Assembly (NCBI GenBank): GCA_002239045.1
Contig: MPNN01000007.1
Location: 1-64,000 of the forward strand
Origin: SAR202 cluster bacterium bin127
GTDB lineage: Bacteria; Chloroflexota; Dehalococcoidia; Lucifugimonadales; Lucifugimonadaceae
Direction of reading: 5' to 3'
DNA length: 64,000 bases
The notes below the pieces were generated by a model that worked only from the letters and a program-made list of their open reading frames with translations, was not told the origin of the DNA and ran no database searches. This document shows positions 43,095-50,947 of this stretch, in pieces. Position 1 is the stretch's first letter, and each line of letters begins with the position of its first letter. The translations under genes and the position numbers were made by a program.

Positions 43095-46007
43095 ATGATC
43101 GGAAAACTGCTAGGAAAATTAGTCGGCGATCCGAACGAGAAGCAGCTCAACCAGCTGCGCCCGATCGCCGAACAGGTTAACGCCCACGAAAATCACATGC
43201 GAGGTTTGACCGATGACGACCTCGCTGCGATGACATACGAGTTCAAGGCGCGCATCAACGCCGGTGAATCGCTCGATGACATCCTCCCGGAAGCTTTCGC
43301 TGCGGTCAGAGAAGCCTCATCTCGCGTCCTCGGCATGCGCCATTTCGACGTCCAGATGATCGGCGGCGTTGTACTCCACCAAGGCAAGATCGCGGAAATG
43401 CGTACCGGCGAAGGCAAGACCCTCGTCGCCACGCTAGCTGCCTACCTGAACGCACTTGACGGTAAATCCGTCCACGTCGTCACCGTCAACGACTACCTCG
43501 CGAAACGTGATGCCGAGTGGATGGGCCCCGTATACCAATTCATGGGACTCTCTGTGGGCTGCCTGCAGCAAAACAGGATGGATACCCACGCCAGTCCCGC
43601 ATCCTATGTCTACGACGAAAACTACCAGGAAGACGGCGCGCCCATCGACCGCGAAGATGCATCGACTAAATTCGCTTCCGTCGTTGGAAAACATCTGCGA
43701 CCATCCACCAAAGTCGATGCCTACGCCTGCGACATCCTTTACGCAACCAACAACGAACTCGGCTTCGACTACCTGCGAGACCACATGGTGGGTCAGACCG
43801 AAGAACGCGTCCAAGTGGGCCTATCCTACGCGATCGTCGACGAGGTTGACAACATCCTGATCGATGAAGCCCGGACACCGCTCCTCATCAGCGGCCCCGG
43901 TATCGAAACCGAACGCAATTACTCTCGCTTCGCATCGGTTGCCTCTCGATTAAAACCAGAAACAGATTTCGAGGTCGACCATAAGCGGCGTAACGTCTCG
44001 CTAACCGAAGTCGGCAGCGAAAAAGCCGAACGAATGCTCGGAGTCGAAACTCTCTACAGCGAAACCGGCGAAGACAACGAACTGCCGCACCTCGTCGAAA
44101 ACGCCATTCGTGCTGAACACGTCTTTCTCCGCGACCGCGAGTATGTAGTCCGTGACGGCGATATCGTCCTCGTCGACGAATTTACTGGCCGGCTCATGGA
44201 AGGCCGACGATTCTCCGACGGTCTGCACCAAGCACTTGAAGCAAAGGAACGCGTCCGAGTCCGAGCCGAATCCGCAACTTACGCCACCATCACGCTCCAA
44301 AACTACTTCCGCATGTACTCCAAGCTCAGCGGAATGACCGGTACCGCCACTACCGAAGCGGAAGAGTTTTCCAAGATCTACAAACTCGAAGTTGTCGCCA
44401 TTCCCACCAACCGCGAAGACAAGCGCATCGACCACCAAGACCTCATCTACATGACCGAAGAGGCCAAGTGGACCGCCGCCGCCCAGAAGATCCAGGAACT
44501 TAGCGAAGCTGGAAGGCCCGTCCTCGTCGGGACCACCACCATCGAAAAGTCCCAGAAAATCGCCGACCTCTTGAAAAGCCGTGGCGTCAGACATCAGGTC
44601 CTAAACGCTAAAATGCATGAATCCGAGTCCCATGTGATCGCACAAGCCGGCATCCCCGGTGGCGTCACCGTCGCAACCAACATGGCCGGTCGTGGAACCG
44701 ACATCATTCTCGGTGGCAACCCCGAAACCGCTACCAACGAATCATCCAATCGCAAAAACTCCAAGCGTAACGGTCGGCAATCGAACAACGGCCACGACGC
44801 CGAAGACCAGCCCGAAACTTGGCAGGAACGTCATGACGGCGTGATCGCGAAGGGTGGACTATTCGTTCTCGGAACCGAACGCCACGAATCCCGCCGCATC
44901 GACAACCAGCTCCGAGGCCGTTGCGCCCGACAAGGTGACCCCGGCGAAACTCAGTTCTTCCTCTCCGTCGAGGACGACCTCGTCCGACGATTCGGTGGCG
45001 ACCGGATCAAGGGCACCCTCGAGATGTTCAAGTGGGACGAGAACATCCCCGTCGAAAACTCCGTTCTCGTCAAATCCGTCGAAAACGCCCAACAAAAAGT
45101 CGAGGGCATCAACTTCGAAATCCGCAAGCAACTCGTTGACTACGACGATGTCGCAAACACCCAACGCGATGTCATATACAAGTTGCGCGACCGCATAGTC
45201 GACGGCGGCAACTTCCGAGAAGAAATCGCCGACTACATCAAGAACGCGCTCACAAGAGCCGTAGAAACCTTCCTCGAGGGCGACGCAACAATCTGGGACA
45301 CCCAAGGATTTCAACGCGAAATCCGTCGCTACTTCCCCATCCCCAAAGACCTCTCCTCCGAAGACGACCTCAGTCGCTACTTCCCCATCCCCGAAGTCCT
45401 CTCCTCCGAAGACGACCTCATCGGCAAGACTCAACCCGAAATCGAAAAGGAACTTCACGACTACGTCGACACCGTCTACAACCAACGCGAGACTCTCTTT
45501 GGCGACGAAAGCCTTAAGATGATCGAACACAGCGTACTTCTGCGCGTTCTCGATCGCCACTGGGTCGGACATCTCACCCGCATGGAGAACATGCGCCAAT
45601 CCATCGGTTTGCAAGCCATCGGGCAACGCGACCCGCTCGTCCAATACCGAACGATGTCGTTTCAGATGTTCAACGAGATGAACGAGGAGATCCGCAACGA
45701 AGTCGCTAGAACCATCTTCCACCTGGCACCCCACGCGCCCCACCAGTCAACCCGACTCGCACCATCGAACGCCACGCCGCTGAAGGCCGATGCCTTGGCC
45801 GCGGCGCAGCGCATAGCCCTCGCCCAAGCCAGTCAACAAAGCGTCATGTCCTCTGCCAACACCCAGCAAGGAACGGGCGCCACCACCACCGTCGCATCCG
45901 TGAACGCTCCAACTCACGCCGCCGACGGACGTCGCCTATCTCGTCGCGAGCGGCGCGCCATCGAACGCGAAAACAAAAAGAAACAACGTTCAGGCGCAGC
46001 CCGGTAA
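43095..46007 (+). CDS. secA: Preprotein translocase ATPase SecA
   Basis: A 970-residue protein, longer than the usual 830-900. Walker A is in EMRTGEGKTLVATL (about 102-115), followed by the preprotein-binding domain with YAIVDEVDNILIDEARTPLLIS (DEAD-type Walker B), FRMYSKLSGMTGTATTEAEEF, and helicase motifs VATNMAGRGTDIILGGN and RGRCARQGDPG. It drives Sec export from the cytosolic face of the membrane. Residues 745-760 and 761-776 are a direct duplication (RYFPIPKDLSSEDDLS / RYFPIPEVLSSEDDLI). The C-terminus is a Ser/Thr/Ala linker ending in basic residues without the zinc-binding CxC...HC motif many SecA proteins have. Confidence 0.96.
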   Translation: MIGKLLGKLVGDPNEKQLNQLRPIAEQVNAHENHMRGLTDDDLAAMTYEFKARINAGESLDDILPEAFAAVREASSRVLGMRHFDVQMIGGVVLHQGKIAEMRTGEGKTLVATLAAYLNALDGKSVHVVTVNDYLAKRDAEWMGPVYQFMGLSVGCLQQNRMDTHASPASYVYDENYQEDGAPIDREDASTKFASVVGKHLRPSTKVDAYACDILYATNNELGFDYLRDHMVGQTEERVQVGLSYAIVDEVDNILIDEARTPLLISGPGIETERNYSRFASVASRLKPETDFEVDHKRRNVSLTEVGSEKAERMLGVETLYSETGEDNELPHLVENAIRAEHVFLRDREYVVRDGDIVLVDEFTGRLMEGRRFSDGLHQALEAKERVRVRAESATYATITLQNYFRMYSKLSGMTGTATTEAEEFSKIYKLEVVAIPTNREDKRIDHQDLIYMTEEAKWTAAAQKIQELSEAGRPVLVGTTTIEKSQKIADLLKSRGVRHQVLNAKMHESESHVIAQAGIPGGVTVATNMAGRGTDIILGGNPETATNESSNRKNSKRNGRQSNNGHDAEDQPETWQERHDGVIAKGGLFVLGTERHESRRIDNQLRGRCARQGDPGETQFFLSVEDDLVRRFGGDRIKGTLEMFKWDENIPVENSVLVKSVENAQQKVEGINFEIRKQLVDYDDVANTQRDVIYKLRDRIVDGGNFREEIADYIKNALTRAVETFLEGDATIWDTQGFQREIRRYFPIPKDLSSEDDLSRYFPIPEVLSSEDDLIGKTQPEIEKELHDYVDTVYNQRETLFGDESLKMIEHSVLLRVLDRHWVGHLTRMENMRQSIGLQAIGQRDPLVQYRTMSFQMFNEMNEEIRNEVARTIFHLAPHAPHQSTRLAPSNATPLKADALAAAQRIALAQASQQSVMSSANTQQGTGATTTVASVNAPTHAADGRRLSRRERRAIERENKKKQRSGAAR
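45327..45422 (+). repeat. 48-bp tandem duplication inside secA
   Basis: Units 45327-45374 and 45375-45422 are nearly identical (both begin CGCTACTTCCCCATCCCC and contain CTCTCCTCCGAAGACGACCT). The length is a multiple of three, so 16 residues are repeated in the scaffold region without a frameshift. Confidence 0.9.
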
Positions 46008-46011
46008 CTCC

Positions 46012-46836
46012 ATGACCACCGCGGCAAACCACATCCGTGCCGACGACGAACTCGCAGCGAATCGACGTCGCCTGTTGGACGACCTAATCCAACGGTTCGC
46101 CGAAAACCCAACCGACTGGCAACCCAATCTCCTCAACACCGTAGCCGCTTGGCCAAAAGAAAACGAACGGGCATACGACGAGACATTTCACTATTTCATC
46201 GGCGGCGAAGCCTTCAACTGGAAACGACTCGCCGAACGAATCGCTACCCAGCTTAACGCGGAAGGTCAATCATCCATTCCGTCCGAAGATATCTTCGATT
46301 GGCTCGGAGACACTGGCGTATTCGGCCGTCTCGGGGAGGAGCAGTTCCGACGCATTCTCGGAGTCGATGGCTGGCGTGCACACCTCAACTATTTCTACGG
46401 CGTCCACATTGAGCAATGCCTCATCGCCGCCATCCAATCGCGCATCCAAAAACGCCGTTACGGAAACGGCCTACCACCCTCAGACGACTCCTCCGATCTC
46501 GCCTACCTCGGCCTATACGAGGAGACCGAAAAGACGCTTTGGCAACAATTTCTCGACGAAAACTCACTCCGACTAGCAGACCTGGTCGCCGAATCTCCCG
46601 AAAATACCCGGACCATCGGTCTTGATGAGGAGTTTACCTACTGGCTGTTCAAACGTCGGATCGAAAACACCAACGCCGCTCAGGTGGCGGACGAAACCCG
46701 CCGTGCCCTCGAAATGTTGAGTCGAATCAACTCGGCCCACGAAAAAAGAACACGCATGCTTAAAGATCAAAACGGCGGCACGATCCTCGAATTCAAACTC
46801 ATTCCGCCGCGCAAAGTCAAAACCCTCACTAAATGA
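46012..46836 (+). CDS. Uncharacterised protein downstream of secA
   Basis: A 274-residue, mostly helical, acidic soluble protein starting five bp after the secA stop. No known motif is visible. Segments such as ENERAYDETFHYFIGGEAFNWKRLAERI and IFDWLGDTGVFGRLGEEQFRRILGVDGWRAHLNYFYGV suggest helical packing. It overlaps the DUF1801 gene by 4 bp (ATGA), so secA, this gene and the next one look like one operon. No function is assigned. Confidence 0.8.
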   Translation: MTTAANHIRADDELAANRRRLLDDLIQRFAENPTDWQPNLLNTVAAWPKENERAYDETFHYFIGGEAFNWKRLAERIATQLNAEGQSSIPSEDIFDWLGDTGVFGRLGEEQFRRILGVDGWRAHLNYFYGVHIEQCLIAAIQSRIQKRRYGNGLPPSDDSSDLAYLGLYEETEKTLWQQFLDENSLRLADLVAESPENTRTIGLDEEFTYWLFKRRIENTNAAQVADETRRALEMLSRINSAHEKRTRMLKDQNGGTILEFKLIPPRKVKTLTK

Positions 46837-47228
46837 GCACCACACGCTTCAACCTAGAAGCGTTTGACGAATGGCTGGCAGAACAACCATCTGACGCGCG
46901 CCAGCTCCTAACCGAAATAAGAGACATCGTCGTAGCGACCGGTCACAACTTCACCGAAGGCATCAAATGGGGCTCCCCCTGTTACTGGCTACCCGAAATC
47001 TCCCGTCGCAACATCATCTGGTTCCAGCACCATAACAACTACGTCCGCCTCGGATTCTTCAACGGCGCAACCATGCCCGACCCCGACAACCTCCTCGAAG
47101 GCATTGGCAAACGCCTCCGTCACATCAAGGTCTACGAAGTATCCGACGCCAACCGACAAATTCTCATCAACTACGTTCAAGCATCAACCGAACACGCCAT
47201 CGCTGATCCCGATTCACTCTCTGCTTAA
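46833..47228 (+). CDS. DUF1801 domain protein (YdhG/YdeI-like)
   Basis: A 131-residue protein with the DUF1801 pattern: FDEWLAEQPSDARQLLTEIRDIV, TEGIKWGSPCYWLP, RRNIIWFQHHNNYVRLGFFNGATMPDPDNLLEGIGKRLRHIKVYEVSD. The fold is known but its function is not. It is last in the secA operon. Confidence 0.82.
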   Translation: MSTTRFNLEAFDEWLAEQPSDARQLLTEIRDIVVATGHNFTEGIKWGSPCYWLPEISRRNIIWFQHHNNYVRLGFFNGATMPDPDNLLEGIGKRLRHIKVYEVSDANRQILINYVQASTEHAIADPDSLSA

Positions 47229-47310
47229 TCCGATCGGTGTACCGGATGTTGCGGATATGCAACAATTGTGATATCGCGTCCTTGCATCAGGTAGTCAATC
47301 CGATGAGTAG

Positions 47311-47418
47311 CAATCAGCGGGATTTCAACGCCTTGACCAGAAAATCGACTTCGGGTTGTCACGCCTCGATCAGAAACTCGACGCCCTCCTAGCCCATTCA
47401 AAGATCAACCTCGATTAA
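47311..47418 (+). pseudogene. Remnant of a small coiled-coil ORF
   Basis: In one frame, directly after a TAG, the sequence reads QSAGFQRLDQKIDFGLSRLD... with LDQKID and LDQKLD heptads to a TAA at 47416. It has no start codon; an ATG at 47303 (MSSNQRDFN) is in another frame. This looks like the frameshifted end of a short coiled-coil protein like those at 2686 and 42121, lying between the secA operon and the T-box. Confidence 0.4.
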
Positions 47419-47563
47419 AATCAAATCCAGCAAAACAAATCAAACGCAATGAAGGGGAGTAGTAACGGCCCCTGACGCTCGCCAGAGATCCGATCACAGC
47501 TGAAAAATCGGAAGCGTCAACCCGTGAAGTCGCCCCCGAGCAACTGCGCCGAAACCAGCTCTT

Positions 47564-47589
47564 CGTCATTCCCGCGTAAGCGGGAAACC
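47564..47589. repeat. REP1-type copy inside the T-box leader
   Basis: CGTCATTCCCGCGTAAGCGG followed by GAAACC is a REP1 copy between stem I and the antiterminator region. Its own hairpin occupies the place where stem II or the linker normally folds. Confidence 0.7.
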
Positions 47590-47722
47590 ACATAGGCAAG
47601 AGCAAAGGCAACTAAGCGCAGTCGGAAAACGCCCGTTACCAAGCGTCATCGAGAGGCCACCGCACCAACCATGCGGCGGCAACAAAGGTGGTACCGCGAG
47701 GCACGTGTCACCCGACAATGGC

Positions 47723-47750
47723 CCCGTCCTTTGATAGGACGGGCTTTTTT
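47723..47750 (+). terminator. T-box intrinsic terminator
   Basis: CCCGTCCT (47723-47730), loop TTGAT, AGGACGGG (47736-47743), then C and TTTTTT (47745-47750). It is a classical Rho-independent terminator that uses part of the antiterminator strand, as expected for transcription-attenuating T-boxes. Confidence 0.92.
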
Positions 47751-47795
47751 GTATCCCGGCAACAACCAAAATCAACCGCGCACAATCCCCAACCG

Positions 47796-50700
47796 ATGTC
47801 CACTACGCATCGCAAATCAAACCCAAGAAGCCAGACAACAACTCTAGGCTTATCCATACTCGTTGGTATAGCCATAACTGCAACGATCGCCTGCAACAAA
47901 CCCGATAATGAAGCGACCGAGATCGTATTACCCCCGCCGGTATCCGATATCGTGCTCGTACCTCATTGCTCTGCGCGCGGATTGATGGACCTTGAACGGA
48001 ATGCCCTCGTTGCACTCTACAGAGCGACCGATGGAGACAACTGGACCGACAACCAAAACTGGTTGAGCGACGCCCCCCTCGCTGAGTGGTACGGCGTGCA
48101 GACCGACGATTGCGGCAACGTTATCGGGCTTAATCTCTTCCGCAACAATCTCGGTGGCCCGATACCCGAAGAGATCGGATCCCTTTCTTCGCTTCAGGTG
48201 TTGGGCCTCGGCGGAAATTCATTGAGCGGCCAGATCCCAACTATTCTGGGGTCACTTCAAAACTTGCGCGGCTTGTACCTACATTCGAATTACTTGTATG
48301 GCGTAGTGCCGGAAGACTTAGGACGATCGGTGCCGTTGATGCAAATGTCCATCGGCGGGAACGATTTAGAGGGTTGCATACCCAGCCACCTCAGATCAGC
48401 AGAATCTTCGTTTTATGACCATGACACGGATCGCTTCAGCGATCTACACGACGTTCCGACAATGTTGTTTTGCGACGAAACCGGATCAGCAGAATCTGAT
48501 CTCGCAGCACTTACCGCGTTTTACAACGCGACCGATGGACCAAATTGGTTCGGCGCCCACGATTGGAACAGCGACTACCCGGTCGGCGATTGGGGAGGCG
48601 TGTTGATCAATGGAAGGGGAAGGGTCACAGAGATAATTCTCCCAGGCAACAACCTGAACGGCGAACTGCCACCCGAAATTACACACCTTACGGAATTGAC
48701 AAAGCTCGACCTCAGCGATAATCGCTTGAATGGCGTGATCCCTCCGGATTTCACAACATTAAAACAAATGCAACAAATCGAGCTGGATTGGAACCAACTT
48801 TCGGGACCGATACCGCAAGATATCGGAGACCTTTCCAAACTGGAAATCATCAGATTGACCGGCAATCAATTGGATGGTCCGATCCCGTCCCAATTTGGGG
48901 TGATTGATACGCTGAAGACATTGCAGCTATCGTTCAACCAGTTAATCGGCCCGATCCCTTCCGAACTCGGCGATCTCCAGAATATGGAGTTGTTGCACCT
49001 GCAAAAGAACCGTCTGACCGGAACCGTACCGTCGACTCTCGGAAATCTCAATTCGCTCGCGGAACTCGATCTTTCAGAAAACCAACTCGACGGTAGAGTC
49101 CCCAATCAACTTGGCAATCTGATCAATCTGTACCTACTGAACTTGGCGTACAACAATCTGTCCGGCTATCTGCCGCCGGAGCTTGGAAACCTAAAGCAGC
49201 TATTCCGCTTGAGCGTTCAGTCGAACGCGCTCGAAGGATCGATACCACCCGAATTTGCCCAACTTGAGAACTTGGGGCACCTCAACCTGTCCAACAACAG
49301 GCTTCAGGGCAGCATCCCGCCTGAACTTGGCAAACTAGATCGTTTGGGCACGATCATCCTCTGGGGAAATCGTTTGAACGGTACCATACCCGAAACCATC
49401 GGTACCAACCGTCAACATGGTAGCGTCACGTATATCATCCGAGAACTTTACCTCGGAGGAGGCAACGATTTTGCCGGCTGCGTCCCCGATCACCTTTTGG
49501 AAGTGACGAGATTGCACGATCTCGCAACGCTCGGATTGAAAACCTGTTCCGGTTCACGAATCGACGACAGGAAAGAAATGTGGCCTCAAGAACGGACGGC
49601 CTTAACGGCGCTCTACCATTCCACCGACGGACCAAATTGGGTCAACACCGACAACTGGCTAACTGAGGCCCCCATCGGAATGTGGTACGGAGTTTATTCC
49701 TCCGGGCGGGTGGAGACGTTGTTTTTGGACCAGAACGGCTTGAACGGATCCATACCTGTTCAATTCAACGATCTGGGATATCTGCACGAGCTATACGTAA
49801 GGAACAACAATCTCAAAGATTTAAAACCGTATGATATCCACAGGATGATGCCTTTACGCGTTATGTATATCGGCGGCAATCAACTTGCAAATCCCAAAGA
49901 CGATTGGTCAGACTGTTGGCCGGAAGAATGGACCCGTGTCGAATCGGATCAACCGTTCTTCAAATCACAGGTTTGCGTAGACCCATTTTCCCCCGAAACC
50001 GACCGACAGGCTTTGATCGCACTATACGAAGCCACCGACGGCGAAAACTGGAAAAACAACGACAACTGGCTCACCGACGCCCCGCTAGACGAATGGATAG
50101 GAATCCAAACCTACACAAACGGCAGAGTCAAATCTATGCACCTCTACAACAACGGGATGACAGGATCGATTCCGAACGTCATCGGCGATTTGACCAAACT
50201 GGAGACGTTGGGGCTCAGCGTAAACAAACTGAGCGGGAGAGTTCCAGCTACAATCGGAAGACTCAGACTTTTAGAAAATTTTGATGCGAGGACGAATCGA
50301 CTCACAGGTGAAATCCCACCAGAACTGGGTTATCTTCCACTCCTGCAATACCTGTATCTCGGTGAAAACTACCTGACAGGAGAAATCCCGCCAGAATTAG
50401 GGAATTTGCACCGTTTGGAGTATCTCGACCTCAGTAATAACCAATTGTCAGGTTCGATCCCCGCCGAACTAGGCGAGGTCGAGAATTTGCGAGAGTTGGC
50501 CCTCGACTTCAACCAGCTCGAAGGAGAGATCCCTTTGGAACTGGAAAATCTACAACAATTGAAAGTGCTCTTGTTGACGGAAAATCGATTAACGGGTCCA
50601 ATTCCGCCCGAATTAGGAAGATTGCAAAACCTATGGCGTTTGGATCTATCACATAACGTCCTTGAAGGAGAAATACCCCCAGAAATTGGCAACTTGCGCC

Positions 50701-50849
50701 AGTTGACTTGGCTACACCTCCAACTTAACCAGTTAACTGGCGCGGTACCGCCGGAACTCGGCAACCTTTGTTCTGTAGAGAATAGGATCGGTTTGCTTGG
50801 CAACAATTTCGTCGGCGAAGTCCCAACAGAAATTGTCTGCGAAGAATAA
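47796..50849 (+). CDS. Large leucine-rich-repeat lipoprotein with four head domains
   Basis: A protein of about 1017 residues from the ATG at 47796, 46 nt after the T-box terminator. An N-terminal signal peptide ends in a lipobox (TATIACNKP). Four copies of a head domain, LERNALVALYRATDGDNWTDNQNW..., AALTAFYNATDGPNWFGAHDW, TALTALYHSTDGPNWVNTDNW and QALIALYEATDGENWKNNDNW, each start a run of plant-type LRRs (LxxLxLxxNxLxGxIPxxLG); runs two and four are long, one and three short. It would sit outside the membrane and bind a ligand or surface. Less C-rich third codon positions than valS suggest separate ancestry. It lies between the valine T-box leader and valS. Confidence 0.88.
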   Translation: MSTTHRKSNPRSQTTTLGLSILVGIAITATIACNKPDNEATEIVLPPPVSDIVLVPHCSARGLMDLERNALVALYRATDGDNWTDNQNWLSDAPLAEWYGVQTDDCGNVIGLNLFRNNLGGPIPEEIGSLSSLQVLGLGGNSLSGQIPTILGSLQNLRGLYLHSNYLYGVVPEDLGRSVPLMQMSIGGNDLEGCIPSHLRSAESSFYDHDTDRFSDLHDVPTMLFCDETGSAESDLAALTAFYNATDGPNWFGAHDWNSDYPVGDWGGVLINGRGRVTEIILPGNNLNGELPPEITHLTELTKLDLSDNRLNGVIPPDFTTLKQMQQIELDWNQLSGPIPQDIGDLSKLEIIRLTGNQLDGPIPSQFGVIDTLKTLQLSFNQLIGPIPSELGDLQNMELLHLQKNRLTGTVPSTLGNLNSLAELDLSENQLDGRVPNQLGNLINLYLLNLAYNNLSGYLPPELGNLKQLFRLSVQSNALEGSIPPEFAQLENLGHLNLSNNRLQGSIPPELGKLDRLGTIILWGNRLNGTIPETIGTNRQHGSVTYIIRELYLGGGNDFAGCVPDHLLEVTRLHDLATLGLKTCSGSRIDDRKEMWPQERTALTALYHSTDGPNWVNTDNWLTEAPIGMWYGVYSSGRVETLFLDQNGLNGSIPVQFNDLGYLHELYVRNNNLKDLKPYDIHRMMPLRVMYIGGNQLANPKDDWSDCWPEEWTRVESDQPFFKSQVCVDPFSPETDRQALIALYEATDGENWKNNDNWLTDAPLDEWIGIQTYTNGRVKSMHLYNNGMTGSIPNVIGDLTKLETLGLSVNKLSGRVPATIGRLRLLENFDARTNRLTGEIPPELGYLPLLQYLYLGENYLTGEIPPELGNLHRLEYLDLSNNQLSGSIPAELGEVENLRELALDFNQLEGEIPLELENLQQLKVLLLTENRLTGPIPPELGRLQNLWRLDLSHNVLEGEIPPEIGNLRQLTWLHLQLNQLTGAVPPELGNLCSVENRIGLLGNNFVGEVPTEIVCEE

Positions 50850-50947
50850 TCCAAAACCCCAACCAACGCAGCAAACCCCAACCCCAAAACCCTGGTCCCG
50901 AGAATCCCACCAATCCCATGATTCCCAGTTCAGACAAAGGACACCAC

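Larger units (their letters stand above)
47447..47750 (+). ncRNA. T-box leader, predicted to sense uncharged tRNA-Val
   Basis: The leader begins AATGAAGGGGAGTAGTAACG, a typical T-box stem I start. Stem I has arms GACGCT (47474-47479) / AGCGTC (47513-47518) and a distal stem TCCGAT (47489-47494) / ATCGGA (47507-47512). On its 3' side, GTGAAGTCGCCCCCGAGC places GTC (47529-47531), a valine codon, in the usual specifier position. GAGAGGCC precedes the T-box sequence AAAGGTGGTACCGCG (47684-47698), whose UGGU bulge fits discriminator base A of tRNA-Val. AAAGG can pair with CCTTT (47728-47732) as antiterminator, competing with the terminator. The next gene is the LRR lipoprotein, and valS lies 3.2 kb downstream. 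Confidence 0.88.

Noticed and set aside
44859..45743. Minus-strand ORF opposite secA
   Set aside because: Complement of secA codons, acidic and featureless; secA is unambiguous on the plus strand.
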